Assembly: GCA_011525755.1 (NCBI GenBank)
Contig: WYBS01000055.1
Location: 1-34,172, forward strand
DNA length: 34,172 nt
Direction of reading: 5' to 3'
Source: Planctomycetaceae bacterium
GTDB taxonomy: Bacteria; Planctomycetota; PLA2
Below are positions 8,729 through 17,128 of this stretch, piece after piece (within the stretch, counting starts at the first letter, position 1; every line of letters begins with the position of its first letter). Below the pieces are notes generated by a model, which was given only the letters and a program-made list of their open reading frames with translations, was not told the origin of the DNA and ran no database searches. The translations under genes were made by a program, and so were the position numbers.

Positions 8729-9601
8729 ATGCTCACGCGGCGCGGGTTCCTGAGGGCGATGGGGGCGACCGCGCTGTCGGGCGGCGTCTACGCGTGCGGG
8801 ATCGAGCCTTCGTGGCTCGAGACCGTGCGGATGGAGATCGCGCTTCCTGGCCTCGACCCGGCGTTCGAGGGCTATGTCGTCGCGCAGATCTCGGATCTGC
8901 ACGTCGGCTCCGGGGTCCCAATCCCGTACCTCAGGCGCGCGGTCGAGGCCGCGAACGCGGCGCAGCCGGACCTTGTCGTCGTGACGGGCGACATCCTCGA
9001 CGGGTGCTGCGCGAAGCGCGCCCCCGAGGAGGCCGCGGAGGTGCTCTCCGCGCTCCGGCCGCGCGACAGGGCGCTGGCGGTGCTCGGGAACCACGACACG
9101 GGGGCGTTCCACCCGGGCCTCGGGACGGACGAGGGCGCGGTGCGGCGTCTTCGCGGCGCGCTCGCCGCGGCGGGCGTGGACGTGCTCGGCAACGAGGAGC
9201 GGACGCTGGAGCGGAGGGACGGCCGCCTGCGCGTGGCGGGCTTCGGCGACCTCTGGAGCGGCGGATTCGACGCGCGCGCGTTCCGTGCGCGGCCGGGCGA
9301 GGCGACGCTTGTGCTGTCGCACAACCCGGACACGGCGCCGGACCTGGCGGCGCGTGGCGCGGGCCTCGTCTTGTGCGGCCACACGCACGGCGGCCAGGTG
9401 CGGATCCCGTTCTTCGGGCCGCCGTACTGCCCGGTGCGGCACAAGGAGCTCTTGTACGGCCACCACCGGATCGGCGGGACGCAGGTCTACGTGAACCCGG
9501 GCCTCGGCTACAGCCACCGGATCCGCTTCCTCGCCCGCCCCGAACTCACCGTGCTCCGCTTGGTACCGAGTACGCCCCTCGACGCGCGTAAGTCGTTGTA
9601 G
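8729..9601 (+). CDS. Exported calcineurin-like metallophosphoesterase (YkuE/LpxG-like)
   Basis: 290 residues from ATG 8729, preceded by the strong ribosome site AGGAGGGA. The N-terminus MLTRRGFLRAMGATALSGG has a twin-arginine motif (RRGFLR) and a short hydrophobic stretch, so Tat export is likely; a Cys at 23 could be lipidated, though the box VYAC is imperfect. Phosphoesterase motifs in order are SDLHVG (D56, H58), VTGDILDG (D88), LGNHD (121-123), SHNPD (H198) and GHTHGG (217-222). Related proteins act on phospholipids or lipid A precursors at the membrane; the substrate here is unknown. The gene ends at a hairpin shared with the convergent gene at 9645. Confidence 0.88.
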   Translation: MLTRRGFLRAMGATALSGGVYACGIEPSWLETVRMEIALPGLDPAFEGYVVAQISDLHVGSGVPIPYLRRAVEAANAAQPDLVVVTGDILDGCCAKRAPEEAAEVLSALRPRDRALAVLGNHDTGAFHPGLGTDEGAVRRLRGALAAAGVDVLGNEERTLERRDGRLRVAGFGDLWSGGFDARAFRARPGEATLVLSHNPDTAPDLAARGAGLVLCGHTHGGQVRIPFFGPPYCPVRHKELLYGHHRIGGTQVYVNPGLGYSHRIRFLARPELTVLRLVPSTPLDARKSL

Positions 9602-9621
9602 GGAAGTCGGTTGCGATCGGG

Positions 9622-9646
9622 GAACCCGGATATGCAGTCCGGGTTC
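9622..9646. terminator. Hairpin between convergent genes, likely bidirectional terminator
   Basis: Perfect 9-bp stem: GAACCCGGA (9622-9630) and TCCGGGTTC (9638-9646), with a 7-nt loop. It sits between the stops of two convergent genes and overlaps the stop of the leftward gene. There is no U tract, so it may act as a 3' stabiliser or Rho-linked stop instead. Confidence 0.6.
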
Positions 9647-10046
9647 AGGGTTCCGCGTCGAACCCGGTCTCCCTCCTCAGGAGATCGAGAAGGCTCAGGA
9701 ACTGCTTCGCCTCGGGAAGGTCCTGCTCCGCGGGGCCCCCGCCGTGGCGGTACTCGACCACGTTACGAGTGCCGTCGAGGCCGAGTCGGTACCCCCGGAG
9801 CTCCGTTGCGTCCGGCAGGTCGAAGATGCGCGATGCCACTAGGCTCCTCCAGAACGCCGGCCAGCCGGAGATCGGGGCGACCTCCACCTTCCCGGGAGCA
9901 CGCGGAAAGCGCATCCCGGAGAAGCGATCGCCGTCCCGTCTCAGCGCGAGCCCCTCGAGCGGGTGCCCGCCCTCCGGGTACGGCTGCAGGCCGAAGCCCG
10001 CCCACACGCGGATCTCGCAGGAGTCGGTCGGGGGCGTCCCTCTCAC
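9645..10046 (-). CDS. Hypothetical protein with a planctomycete-type small domain, possibly N-terminally truncated
   Basis: 133 residues from GTG 10046. I do not recognise a named family. The segment with WPAFWRSLVASRIFDLPD, followed by DGTRNVVEYRHGG and a C-terminal EAKQFLSLLDLLRRE helix, looks like genuine conserved protein: alternating strand and helix, a central 'tryptophan-LV-LPD-DG-VVE' pattern, and no stops. The N-terminus (MRGTPPTDSCEIRVWAGFG) lacks an obvious ribosome site and may be missing a signal peptide, either through an upstream frameshift or because the gene is decayed. The 165 bp between it and the next gene (10047-10211) holds nothing I can identify. Confidence 0.5.
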   Translation of the reverse strand: MRGTPPTDSCEIRVWAGFGLQPYPEGGHPLEGLALRRDGDRFSGMRFPRAPGKVEVAPISGWPAFWRSLVASRIFDLPDATELRGYRLGLDGTRNVVEYRHGGGPAEQDLPEAKQFLSLLDLLRRETGFDAEP

Positions 10047-10211
10047 GCAGTCTCTCGCGTGCCGCAGCGGGAGGAAGCTGCAGCGCGCGCCCGCTCATCG
10101 ATGGATCGGAAGTAGATCTCCCCCCAACGGCCATCCCTCGGCTGCCTGGGCGTCGCGGCCTCGCCGCATCCGCCAGGAGGACGGGGACGATCCACGTGAC
10201 CGCGACCCGGC

Positions 10212-10850
10212 TCAAGCGAACTCGCCGTCCTCGGGCGCCTCGCGGATCTCCTCGGCGACGAGCTTCTCCCATGCGTGGACGGCCTCCTCGCTCGCCGCCC
10301 GCGCGTCGAGGCGCTCCCGGACCACGCCGCGGACCGACTTCAGGTCCGGGAACGCGAGCAGGAGATGGGCGAGGTCCCGCCAGTCCGTGCCCCACTTCGG
10401 GCTTCCCTTGCGGGACACGAGAGCGACGACCTTCTGCGCGACAAGTTCGGCGGGCTCCACCACGAGGACGCGCTCGACGGTCCGCGTTCCCGGCAGCGAT
10501 CGCTCGGGACGTACGTCCACAAGGTGCCTGTTCTTCGGCTTCCTCACCTGGTAGATCCGATAGCCCTTGCCCCCCTCGACCTTCCGAACGCGCACCGCGA
10601 TCTGGAACAGGTGGGCGAGGTGCACCCGCAGCTCCTCCGCGAGTTCCGGTGCACGAGACGACAGGATGGCCACGTCCTCCGTCATGCGCGGCTCCTCCAC
10701 GTACGCGTTGACAGCGTGTGCGCCGAAGAGCGCCGCGTCCTTGCGGTCGCGGAGGAAGTCCAGCACCGCGTCGTGGATCCTCGCGAGCGGCAGCGGTTCG
10801 CGCATCACGAACTCCTGGAAGCCGAGAGGGCCGTCGCCGAGCTTCACCAC
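10212..10850 (-). CDS. AbiEii-like nucleotidyltransferase, active site apparently altered
   Basis: 212 residues from GTG 10850. The layout resembles solitary nucleotidyltransferase proteins of the AbiEii/MNT-like superfamily: FGAHAVNAYVEEPRMTEDVAI near residues 42-62, then a basic GYRIYQVRKPKNRHLVDVR segment, then helical PAELVAQKVVALVSRKG and LLLAFPDLKSVRG. In active relatives the motif usually reads T-x-D-[VI]-D; here the second Asp is Ala (D59, V60, A61), so metal-dependent catalysis may be lost. It lies 6 nt after the kinase/glycosidase fusion on the same strand, so it is probably co-transcribed. No adjacent AbiEi-like antitoxin is visible. Fold is likely; function unknown. Confidence 0.72.
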   Translation of the reverse strand: MVKLGDGPLGFQEFVMREPLPLARIHDAVLDFLRDRKDAALFGAHAVNAYVEEPRMTEDVAILSSRAPELAEELRVHLAHLFQIAVRVRKVEGGKGYRIYQVRKPKNRHLVDVRPERSLPGTRTVERVLVVEPAELVAQKVVALVSRKGSPKWGTDWRDLAHLLLAFPDLKSVRGVVRERLDARAASEEAVHAWEKLVAEEIREAPEDGEFA

Positions 10851-10856
10851 CAGAGT

Positions 10857-12839
10857 CTACCCACCTGCCGCGCGGCTGCCGGCAGGGAAGCGCGTCGGCC
10901 GCCCGGTGAGCGTGACGGCGAACGGGACCGCGACGCGCCGCTCCCCGCGGGCGCTGAAGCCGACGATCGCGTCCGGCTCGCGGAACCGCAGCAAGTAGAC
11001 GCCCTCTTCCGACGATAGCCGCTCGACGAACGTGCTCCTTCCGAACGTCGCGAGGAACTCGCGCAGCGCGTGGTACGCCGGCCGCGCGCGCCAGCCCTCG
11101 GGGTCGACGAGGCCGAACGGGCGCGCGACGAGCCGCCACCAGTACACGCGCTCGACCATTCCGGAGCAGATCGCGTGCAGATAGTAGCGGAGCATGTAGT
11201 CCGCGTACGTCTCCTCGTCCACGTCCCACTCGTGCGAGAGCCCGGGCGTCGCGTAGGGCGCGAACGGGTGCGCGTAGCCCTTGTCCTTGAGGAACCAGTT
11301 CACCTCCGACACGATCACCCGGCCCCCGCACCCCCCCCGTTCCGACAGCGCGCGGGCGAGCGCGAACTTGTCGAGCGCGTCGTACTTCCCCTGCCGGTTC
11401 TCCGGCGCGCCGCGGCGGTCCACGTAGAGGTGCAGCGAGAGCGCGTCGAACCTCCGCGCGCGGAGCGCCGCCGCAGCGTGCGGGAACTCGAAGTCGTTGA
11501 TCGCGGGGCCCATCACGCGCGGCATCCCCTCGAAGGGCGCGAGCAGCCGCTCGTACTCCCTGAGCGACCAGATGCCCCACTTCACGCGGTTGATCGCGTG
11601 CGCGGGCTCGATCCACTCCGCGATGCCCCCGAGCCCCCCAAGCACCGCCTTCACGAAGGCGTCCCAGCGCGCCGGGTCGCGCACCGCCGCGCGGTCCTGC
11701 ACGAGCGCGACCGAGACCTTCCACCCGTCCGCGTGCAGCGCGCGGAGCGCCCTTGTCGTGAACTCCCACTCGCGCTCCGTCTCGTGCGCGCAGCAGCGCG
11801 CGAGCACGGGGATGCGGCCGAGGCCCAGGAGGAGCGGAAGCTCGCGCTCCCAGGTCTCGCGGGTGGGGGAGATGGTCATCCCGATCCGGTCCGCCATCGC
11901 GACCGGCGCGCGGTAGCACTCCGCGCGCAGGCGCCGGTACGCGCGCTTCACGGGGAGGAAGTCGAGCGCGGTCGCCGCGGCGATCCGGAGCGCGGTCGCG
12001 CCCGAGCGCAGGAAGAGGCGGTCGCGGCGCTCGAGCAGCGCGACCGGCTGCGCGCTGCGCGCGTCCCAGAGCCAGAGCTCGCGCGCCGCGGGGTAGGTGC
12101 GTTTCCGCTTCCGCCGCGCCCACCTCAGCGGATGCCGCAGCGGCCGCGTCCGCGTGTGCCAAAGGAAGAGTCTCCGGTACCACGAGAGCCACCGCAGGAA
12201 CGCGCGCGGCGGCCCCTCGCCCTTGAACCACCGCTCGCGCCAGTACATGCGGAGGAAGATCCGCAGGAGCTTCGACGGGAGCGTCAGCCGCGAGACGTCG
12301 AAGGCGCGGTCCCTCATCGAGAGCGTCCGCACCCGTCCGCGCCCGAGGTCGATGAACCGCACGGGGTCGACGTAGATGTTCTGGTTCCCCATGTCGCCGT
12401 GCAGGACGCCCGCGTCGTGCATCGCGCGCACGGCGGCGGCGACCGGTTCCATCAGCGCGAGCACCTTCTCCTGGTCGGGGTCCTCGTGGAGGAGCCGCAG
12501 GAGCTCGTCGTGGAACGTCCGCCCCTCCGCGTACTCCGTCACGAAGTAGCTCTCGACGAGCCGCCCGCGCTCCCGCCGCTCGAGGAGCGCGACGGGGCGC
12601 GGCGTCCCGATGCCTCGCTCGTGGAGCGCCTTCGCGACGTCGTAGGACCGCCGCGCGGCGGAGCGGAAGGCGCGGGCGAGAAGGCTGCGCACGGGGCCGA
12701 GCGGCTTCCACCACTTGACCGCGAGGCCGTCGAGACGGGCGACGCCCTTCTTCGGGGTGAGGGGGTCCGGGGGCAGGGGGAGGCGCTTGCGGAGAAGCTC
12801 CGCGTACTCCGGGAGGACTTCTCCTTCGTACGGACCCAA
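10857..12839 (-). CDS. Fusion of a lipopolysaccharide-kinase-like domain and a TIM-barrel glycoside hydrolase-like domain
   Basis: 660 residues. Residues about 30-240 are a small-molecule kinase domain of the WaaP/RIO/InaA kind: K42 in AVKWWKPLG, the catalytic loop HGDMGNQN (147-154; D149, N154), and metal-binding D164 in FIDLGRGR. After a basic linker (230-260), residues about 310-630 read like a glycoside hydrolase (beta/alpha)8 barrel: RIGMTISPTRETWERELPLL, WIEPAHAINRVKWG, GPAINDFEFPHA, DALSLHLYVDRRG, and VSEVNWFLKDKG with E512 as candidate nucleophile. The start is TTG 12839; an in-frame stop lies in the repeat at 12867-12883, so no long extension is possible. It is co-transcribed with the nucleotidyltransferase. 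Three C/G-tract clusters are read in frame. Kinase call strong, hydrolase call moderate. Confidence 0.78.
   Translation of the reverse strand: MGPYEGEVLPEYAELLRKRLPLPPDPLTPKKGVARLDGLAVKWWKPLGPVRSLLARAFRSAARRSYDVAKALHERGIGTPRPVALLERRERGRLVESYFVTEYAEGRTFHDELLRLLHEDPDQEKVLALMEPVAAAVRAMHDAGVLHGDMGNQNIYVDPVRFIDLGRGRVRTLSMRDRAFDVSRLTLPSKLLRIFLRMYWRERWFKGEGPPRAFLRWLSWYRRLFLWHTRTRPLRHPLRWARRKRKRTYPAARELWLWDARSAQPVALLERRDRLFLRSGATALRIAAATALDFLPVKRAYRRLRAECYRAPVAMADRIGMTISPTRETWERELPLLLGLGRIPVLARCCAHETEREWEFTTRALRALHADGWKVSVALVQDRAAVRDPARWDAFVKAVLGGLGGIAEWIEPAHAINRVKWGIWSLREYERLLAPFEGMPRVMGPAINDFEFPHAAAALRARRFDALSLHLYVDRRGAPENRQGKYDALDKFALARALSERGGCGGRVIVSEVNWFLKDKGYAHPFAPYATPGLSHEWDVDEETYADYMLRYYLHAICSGMVERVYWWRLVARPFGLVDPEGWRARPAYHALREFLATFGRSTFVERLSSEEGVYLLRFREPDAIVGFSARGERRVAVPFAVTLTGRPTRFPAGSRAAGG
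12754..12780. repeat. G-tract cluster in the 5' part of the kinase/hydrolase gene
   Basis: Runs of 4, 5, 5 and 5 G with 2-3 nt spacers, a four-tract quadruplex pattern on the non-coding strand. In frame it encodes the Pro/Leu-rich LPLPPDPLTPK leader of the kinase domain. Confidence 0.7.
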
Positions 12840-12866
12840 CGGGCGTACTTCTACCAGATACCTTCC

Positions 12867-12951
12867 AGGTCAACGGTTGACCTGCGCGGCGGCCGCAACC
12901 TCCGCGAGGTCAAGGGGATAAGTCGCGCAGGGTGCGGAACTCGTTCCGCAC
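12867..12951 (+). repeat. 85-bp composite palindromic repeat, copy B
   Basis: Starts with AGGTCAACGGTTGACCT (12867-12883) and ends with GTGCGGAAC/GTTCCGCAC around a TC loop (12932-12951). It shares its first 21 bases exactly with copy A, and the GGGTGCG box ends exactly 70 nt from the start. It lies between two leftward genes, in the orientation opposite to their transcription. An internal AGGTCAAGG (12907-12915) echoes the opening motif. Confidence 0.85.
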
Positions 12952-13006
12952 GCGGAGCGTCCGTCCGCGCCTCCGATAAGCTGGGTATGCGGCTCTTTCA
13001 CCCGGC

Positions 13007-14608
13007 CTACCGGTACGTCACCGCGCCGTTGCGCGTCAGCACGAGGTTGCCCTGCTCCGGGATGGGCCAGTAGTCGCCGAGCTCGTCGAGCGTCGTCGCA
13101 CCGGGCGCGCCCGCCGTGGCGGCCGCGCCGCCGTACGCCACGGAGCGCACCACGACGTAGCCGCCGAAGAAGGTGAGCGAGACGCCGTTGAGCGAGATGT
13201 TCCTGGGCTTCCACTCGACCGGCGTCTCCAGGGACTGCCCGGACACCTCGTCCTCCACCCGGATCCTGCCGCCGGCGAACGAGGCGACGAACAGCGTGTC
13301 GTGCGGCCCGAGCTTGGAGACGCCGCTGCGGTTGCCGCCCGACCGCGCGGAGCCCCCGGCACCCCCCGGACCGCCGGCGCGCCGCGCCTCGTCGGCCGCC
13401 TCGATGAGGTCGGGCGCATCGAGGCCCAGCGCCTGCACCGCGGCGGCGAGCTCCGCGAGCGCGGCGCGGTTGCCGGCGAAGTCGTCGAGCTCCTGCCATG
13501 CGTCGGCGGCCCGGCGCGCGGCGCCCAGGAAGGCGTCGCCGTCCTTCGCCGCCGCGTGCGCGAGCGCGCGGGCGGTTTGGGCCCGCGCGACGAGGTGCGC
13601 CGCCGCGGGGCCGGACCCGGTCGCGAGGTCCTTCAGCCAGCGCAGCGCCTCGGCGTGCTTGCCCAGCGCGACGGCGCGCCGCGCCGCGCGGATCCGCACG
13701 TCCGCCGCGACCTCCGCCGGCACGCCCGTCTGCTTCAGCCCCGCGATCGTCTCCACCGCCTTCCAGTCGGCGTGCTCGAGGAGCGGTCGCGCGAGGCGTG
13801 CGACCGTGATCTCGCGCGGCATCCGCGAGCCGGCGAGCGCCACGGTCGCGGCGAGCAGCGCCGCCGCGTGCGTGCCCGGATCGGCGTCCAGGTGCTCAAG
13901 CACCCGCCTCAGGTTGATCGCGACCGCCGACTGCGGCGGAACGAGCGCGTCCTCGTGCAGGAGGCGGCACGCCTCCAGGATGGGGCCTGCCGCCGCGGCG
14001 GGATCCGCCGCCTGCAGCTCCCAGTACGCGATGTTGTTGAGGCTCCAGCAGATGCCGAGGTCGTCGCCGAGCTTCCTGCGCTCCGCGATCGCCTCGCGGT
14101 AGAGCTTCACGCCGCCGGGGACGTCGCCGTGCTGCGCGGCGAGGCCGGCGGTGTCGTGGAGGGTCTGCGCGGCGAGGTGGTCGAGGCCCTTCCCGGCGGT
14201 GATCTCGCGGCAGCGCCGGAGGATCGCCCGCGCCTTCGCGAACGAGTCCTGCGCCTTCGCGAGCTCGTACATCGCCGTGTACGCGGACCCGATCTCGCCG
14301 GCGAGGTTCGCGTGCTCCGCGAGCTCCTCGACGAGGCGTGCGAACGTCTCGAGCGCCGGCGACGCGTCCCCGAGCCGGCTCTCGTTCCACGCGAGCGCAC
14401 GCATCGTGATCGCCCAGTCCGCGCGGTGGTCGCCCTCGAGCCGCTCGTAGATCGCCGCGGCCTCGCGCAGCTTCCGCGCGGCGTCGGCGTGGCGCCCGGC
14501 GTTCCAGTCCTCCGTCGCGGCGTTGCGCTTGTCCTCCGCCTCCTTCAGCCCGCCCGCGTCGCCGGCGGCGACCGTCGCGAGCACGCACAGGCCCAGCACC
14601 GTTCTCAT
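13007..14608 (-). CDS. Exported TPR protein with a C-terminal beta-rich domain
   Basis: 533 residues from ATG 14608, which has GGAGGGG before it and gives a signal peptide (MRTVLGLCVLATVAAGDAG). The upstream in-frame extension adds only Arg-rich sequence. Residues 25-420 are helical TPR-type repeats (DWNAGRHADAARKLREAAAIYERL, AQDSFAKARAILRRC, GVKLYREAIAERRKLGDDLG, ICWSLNNIAYWEL). A Gly/Ser-rich linker at about 425-440 coincides with a C-tract cluster (13353-13367). The last 90 residues look beta-rich (DTLFVASFAGGRIRVEDE) and end in a PIPEQGNLVLTRNGAVTYR strand pair. No enzyme motif is seen. Probably a periplasmic scaffold. TAGGCT at 14633-14628 is a possible -10. Confidence 0.8.
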   Translation of the reverse strand: MRTVLGLCVLATVAAGDAGGLKEAEDKRNAATEDWNAGRHADAARKLREAAAIYERLEGDHRADWAITMRALAWNESRLGDASPALETFARLVEELAEHANLAGEIGSAYTAMYELAKAQDSFAKARAILRRCREITAGKGLDHLAAQTLHDTAGLAAQHGDVPGGVKLYREAIAERRKLGDDLGICWSLNNIAYWELQAADPAAAAGPILEACRLLHEDALVPPQSAVAINLRRVLEHLDADPGTHAAALLAATVALAGSRMPREITVARLARPLLEHADWKAVETIAGLKQTGVPAEVAADVRIRAARRAVALGKHAEALRWLKDLATGSGPAAAHLVARAQTARALAHAAAKDGDAFLGAARRAADAWQELDDFAGNRAALAELAAAVQALGLDAPDLIEAADEARRAGGPGGAGGSARSGGNRSGVSKLGPHDTLFVASFAGGRIRVEDEVSGQSLETPVEWKPRNISLNGVSLTFFGGYVVVRSVAYGGAAATAGAPGATTLDELGDYWPIPEQGNLVLTRNGAVTYR

Positions 14609-14680
14609 GGCGCCCCTCCCGCGCCCCAGCCTAACCCATGGGCGCGCCTTCGGCCGCATGGCCCCGCGCGCGGGGCCGCC

Positions 14681-17128
14681 TCACGCGCGCTCCGCGAGCC
14701 TCGAGAGCGCCGCGGGTAGGTCCGGCTTGTCCGACAGCACGCCGAGCAGCGGGTCCGCGCGCTTCCGCTTCAGCCGCGCCGGGACCGTCCTGATCGTGAA
14801 CCTCGACGGGTCGAGACGAGCCGTGACCTCGCTCCACGCAAGCGGCGTGGAGACAGGCGCCCCCGGCAGCGGCCGCACGCTGTAAGGCCCCACGAGCAGC
14901 TTCCCGTGGCCGTTCTGGAGGTAGTCGAGGTACACCTTCCCCTCGCGCTTCGAGATCACCCGCTCGAGCGTCGCAATCGAAGGCACGCGCCGCTCGATCG
15001 CGCGCGCGAGCACCTCGCCGAGCGTCCTCGACTGCTCGTACGTGCACTGGCCGCCGAGCGGCACGAGCACGTGGATCCCCGTGGACCCGCTCGTCTTCGC
15101 GTAGCACGAAAGCCCGATCTCCCCGAGGAGCTTCCGCGCCGCGAGCGCCACCTTCACCACGTCCGTGAACGGCGCGCCCTTCGGATCGAGATCGAGGATG
15201 CACCAGTCCGGTCGCCCGAGATCCGTGATCCGGCTCGACCACACGTGCAAGGGGATCGTGCCGAGGTTCGCGAGGAACGCGATCGACTCCTCGTCGTCGC
15301 AGAGGAAGTACTCGATCTCGCGCTTCGTCTCCTCCGTCCAGATCCTCTCCGTGCGCACCCACGCGGGCGTCCACGGCGGCGCGTCCTTCTGGAAGAACGA
15401 CTTCCCATCGATCCCGTCCGGGAACCGCGTCAGCACGACGGGCCGGTCCTTCAGGTACGGGAGCAGCCACGGCGCGACCGCGCGGTAGTAGGCGACGAGA
15501 TCGCCCTTCGTGTACCGCTCCTTCGGCCAGAAGACCTTCTCGGAGTTCGTGACGACGAACGCAGGAGGTGAGGGGGGCTGGGGGGCAGGAACCGCCGCGG
15601 GCTCCGCATTCCTCGCGGGGGGCGCGACGCACTCCTGCGGGGGCTTGTCGTCCCGCATCCTCGCGAACGACGGCTGGCGCAGGAGCCCGTCCGAAGTCCT
15701 CTCCTTGTAGCGCACCTCGCACACGAGGTCCGGCCGCACCCAGTGGTTCCCGCGGCCCTTCGGCACGGCGCACGGCGGCTCCTTCACCTCGATCCTCCCG
15801 AGCTCCTCGCGCAGCCCCTTCAGCTGGCGGTCCGTGAACCCCGTGCCCACGCGGCCCACGTACGTGAGCTCGCCGCCCGCGTAGGCGCCGAGGTGCAGCG
15901 CGCCGAGGCCCGCGCGCGAGCCCTGCGGCGCCGTCCACCCGATGATCACGAAGTCGCCCTCGAGGTCCGCCTTGAGCTTCCGCCAGAGCGGAGACCGGCC
16001 GGGCTTGTAGGGCGAATCGGCGCGTTTCGCCATCGCGCCTTCGAGCCCCTTCCGGACGACCGCCTTCAGGAACTCCTCCCCGCGCCCCTCCACGTGATCC
16101 GCGAAGCGGAGATAGCCCTTCGGCGGGAGCACCGTCCTCAGCAGCCGCTTGCGCTCGACGAGCGGCAGCGGCCTCAGGTCGTAGCCCTCCGCCTCGAGAA
16201 GATCGAACGCGTAGAACACGACCGGGCTCTCGACCGAGGCGCGCTCGATGTCGATTCCGCGCGTGAGCTTGCTGCGCTGCTGGAGCCGCTGGAACTCCGG
16301 AAGGCCCTTCGGGTCGAGCGCGCAGATCTCGCCGTCGAGCAGCAGGGAGTCGTACGGCAGCATCCGGACCGCGCGCGCGATCTCGGGATAAAGCCTCGTC
16401 GCGTCGCGGCCGCTGCGGTAGGAGAGCTTCTCCTTCGACGCGAGCAGACGGAACCCGTCGTACTTGAGCTCGAAGAGCCAGTCGCGGCCCTCAGGCGGCT
16501 TCTCCCCTGTCTCCGCAAGCATCGGCTCGGGCTTCACCGCGCGCTTCCGCGCTCCGAGCCGCTCCGCCTCGGCCGCGAGCTTCCCGGCGCGCATGCTCCC
16601 GTCGCGCAGTTCGTCCAGCGAGAGCCCCGAGAGCACCGACTCCTCGTTCCACGTGTCCTTGGCCCACGCGTCGGGCTTCTTCACGAGGAGCCACTGGCGC
16701 TCGTCCTTGCCCGCGCGGAAGAGCGTCCACACGCCGCCGAGCTTCTGGCCGCGCAGCTCGAAGAGGAGCTTCCCCTTCCCGAGGCCCATCCCCATCTCCT
16801 CGAGCGGGACGTACGAGCCGATGTCCCAGACGATCACCTGCCCCGCGCCGTAGTTGCCTTCGGGGATCACGCCCTCGAAGTCCGCGTACTCGACCGGGTG
16901 GTCCTCGACCTTCATCGCGAGGCGCTTCGTCGCGGGGTCACCGGAAGGCCCCTTCGGGACCGCCCAGGAGAGGAGCACCCCCTTCCACTCGAGCCTCAGG
17001 TCGTAGTGGAGGCTCGTCGCCGCATGCTTTTGCACCACAAAGAGATGCGGCCGCGAGGCCTGGGCCCCGCCGAAGGGCTCGGGCGTGGCCCCCGGTTTGC
17101 GCTTCCTGCGGTACTCCTCGAGAGGCAT
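14681..17128 (-). CDS. ligD: LigD, multifunctional NHEJ DNA ligase/polymerase
   Basis: 815 residues with domains in the order phosphoesterase - ligase - polymerase. PE domain about 1-170: LHYDLRLEW (H41, D43) and VEDHPVEYADFEG, the 3'-end healing active site. ATP-dependent ligase about 200-490: FELKYDGFRLLA with adenylated K222, then DGEICALD and LEGAMAKRAD. The linker at 495-525 is Pro/Ala-rich and coded by a G-tract cluster (15572-15585). Primase-like polymerase about 525-800: KVFWPKERYTKGDL, FPDGIDGKSFFQKDAP and ILDLDPKG (D646, D648). LigD repairs double-strand breaks with Ku, which is encoded divergently 35 bp away. Start ATG 17128 with GGAAAG upstream. Complete, no missing motif. Confidence 0.96.
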   Translation of the reverse strand: MPLEEYRRKRKPGATPEPFGGAQASRPHLFVVQKHAATSLHYDLRLEWKGVLLSWAVPKGPSGDPATKRLAMKVEDHPVEYADFEGVIPEGNYGAGQVIVWDIGSYVPLEEMGMGLGKGKLLFELRGQKLGGVWTLFRAGKDERQWLLVKKPDAWAKDTWNEESVLSGLSLDELRDGSMRAGKLAAEAERLGARKRAVKPEPMLAETGEKPPEGRDWLFELKYDGFRLLASKEKLSYRSGRDATRLYPEIARAVRMLPYDSLLLDGEICALDPKGLPEFQRLQQRSKLTRGIDIERASVESPVVFYAFDLLEAEGYDLRPLPLVERKRLLRTVLPPKGYLRFADHVEGRGEEFLKAVVRKGLEGAMAKRADSPYKPGRSPLWRKLKADLEGDFVIIGWTAPQGSRAGLGALHLGAYAGGELTYVGRVGTGFTDRQLKGLREELGRIEVKEPPCAVPKGRGNHWVRPDLVCEVRYKERTSDGLLRQPSFARMRDDKPPQECVAPPARNAEPAAVPAPQPPSPPAFVVTNSEKVFWPKERYTKGDLVAYYRAVAPWLLPYLKDRPVVLTRFPDGIDGKSFFQKDAPPWTPAWVRTERIWTEETKREIEYFLCDDEESIAFLANLGTIPLHVWSSRITDLGRPDWCILDLDPKGAPFTDVVKVALAARKLLGEIGLSCYAKTSGSTGIHVLVPLGGQCTYEQSRTLGEVLARAIERRVPSIATLERVISKREGKVYLDYLQNGHGKLLVGPYSVRPLPGAPVSTPLAWSEVTARLDPSRFTIRTVPARLKRKRADPLLGVLSDKPDLPAALSRLAERA

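Noticed and set aside
12840-12866. Upstream extension of the kinase/hydrolase gene into the repeat
   Set aside because: The frame has a stop within the repeat palindrome and no ATG or GTG between it and TTG 12839.
9763-12873. Long leftward frame overlapping the kinase/hydrolase fusion
   Set aside because: It is Arg/Pro/Ala-rich with no motif, while the other frame carries HGDMGNQN and barrel motifs.
12971-12990. A rightward -10-like TAAGCT near 12976
   Set aside because: No rightward gene follows; both neighbours are leftward.
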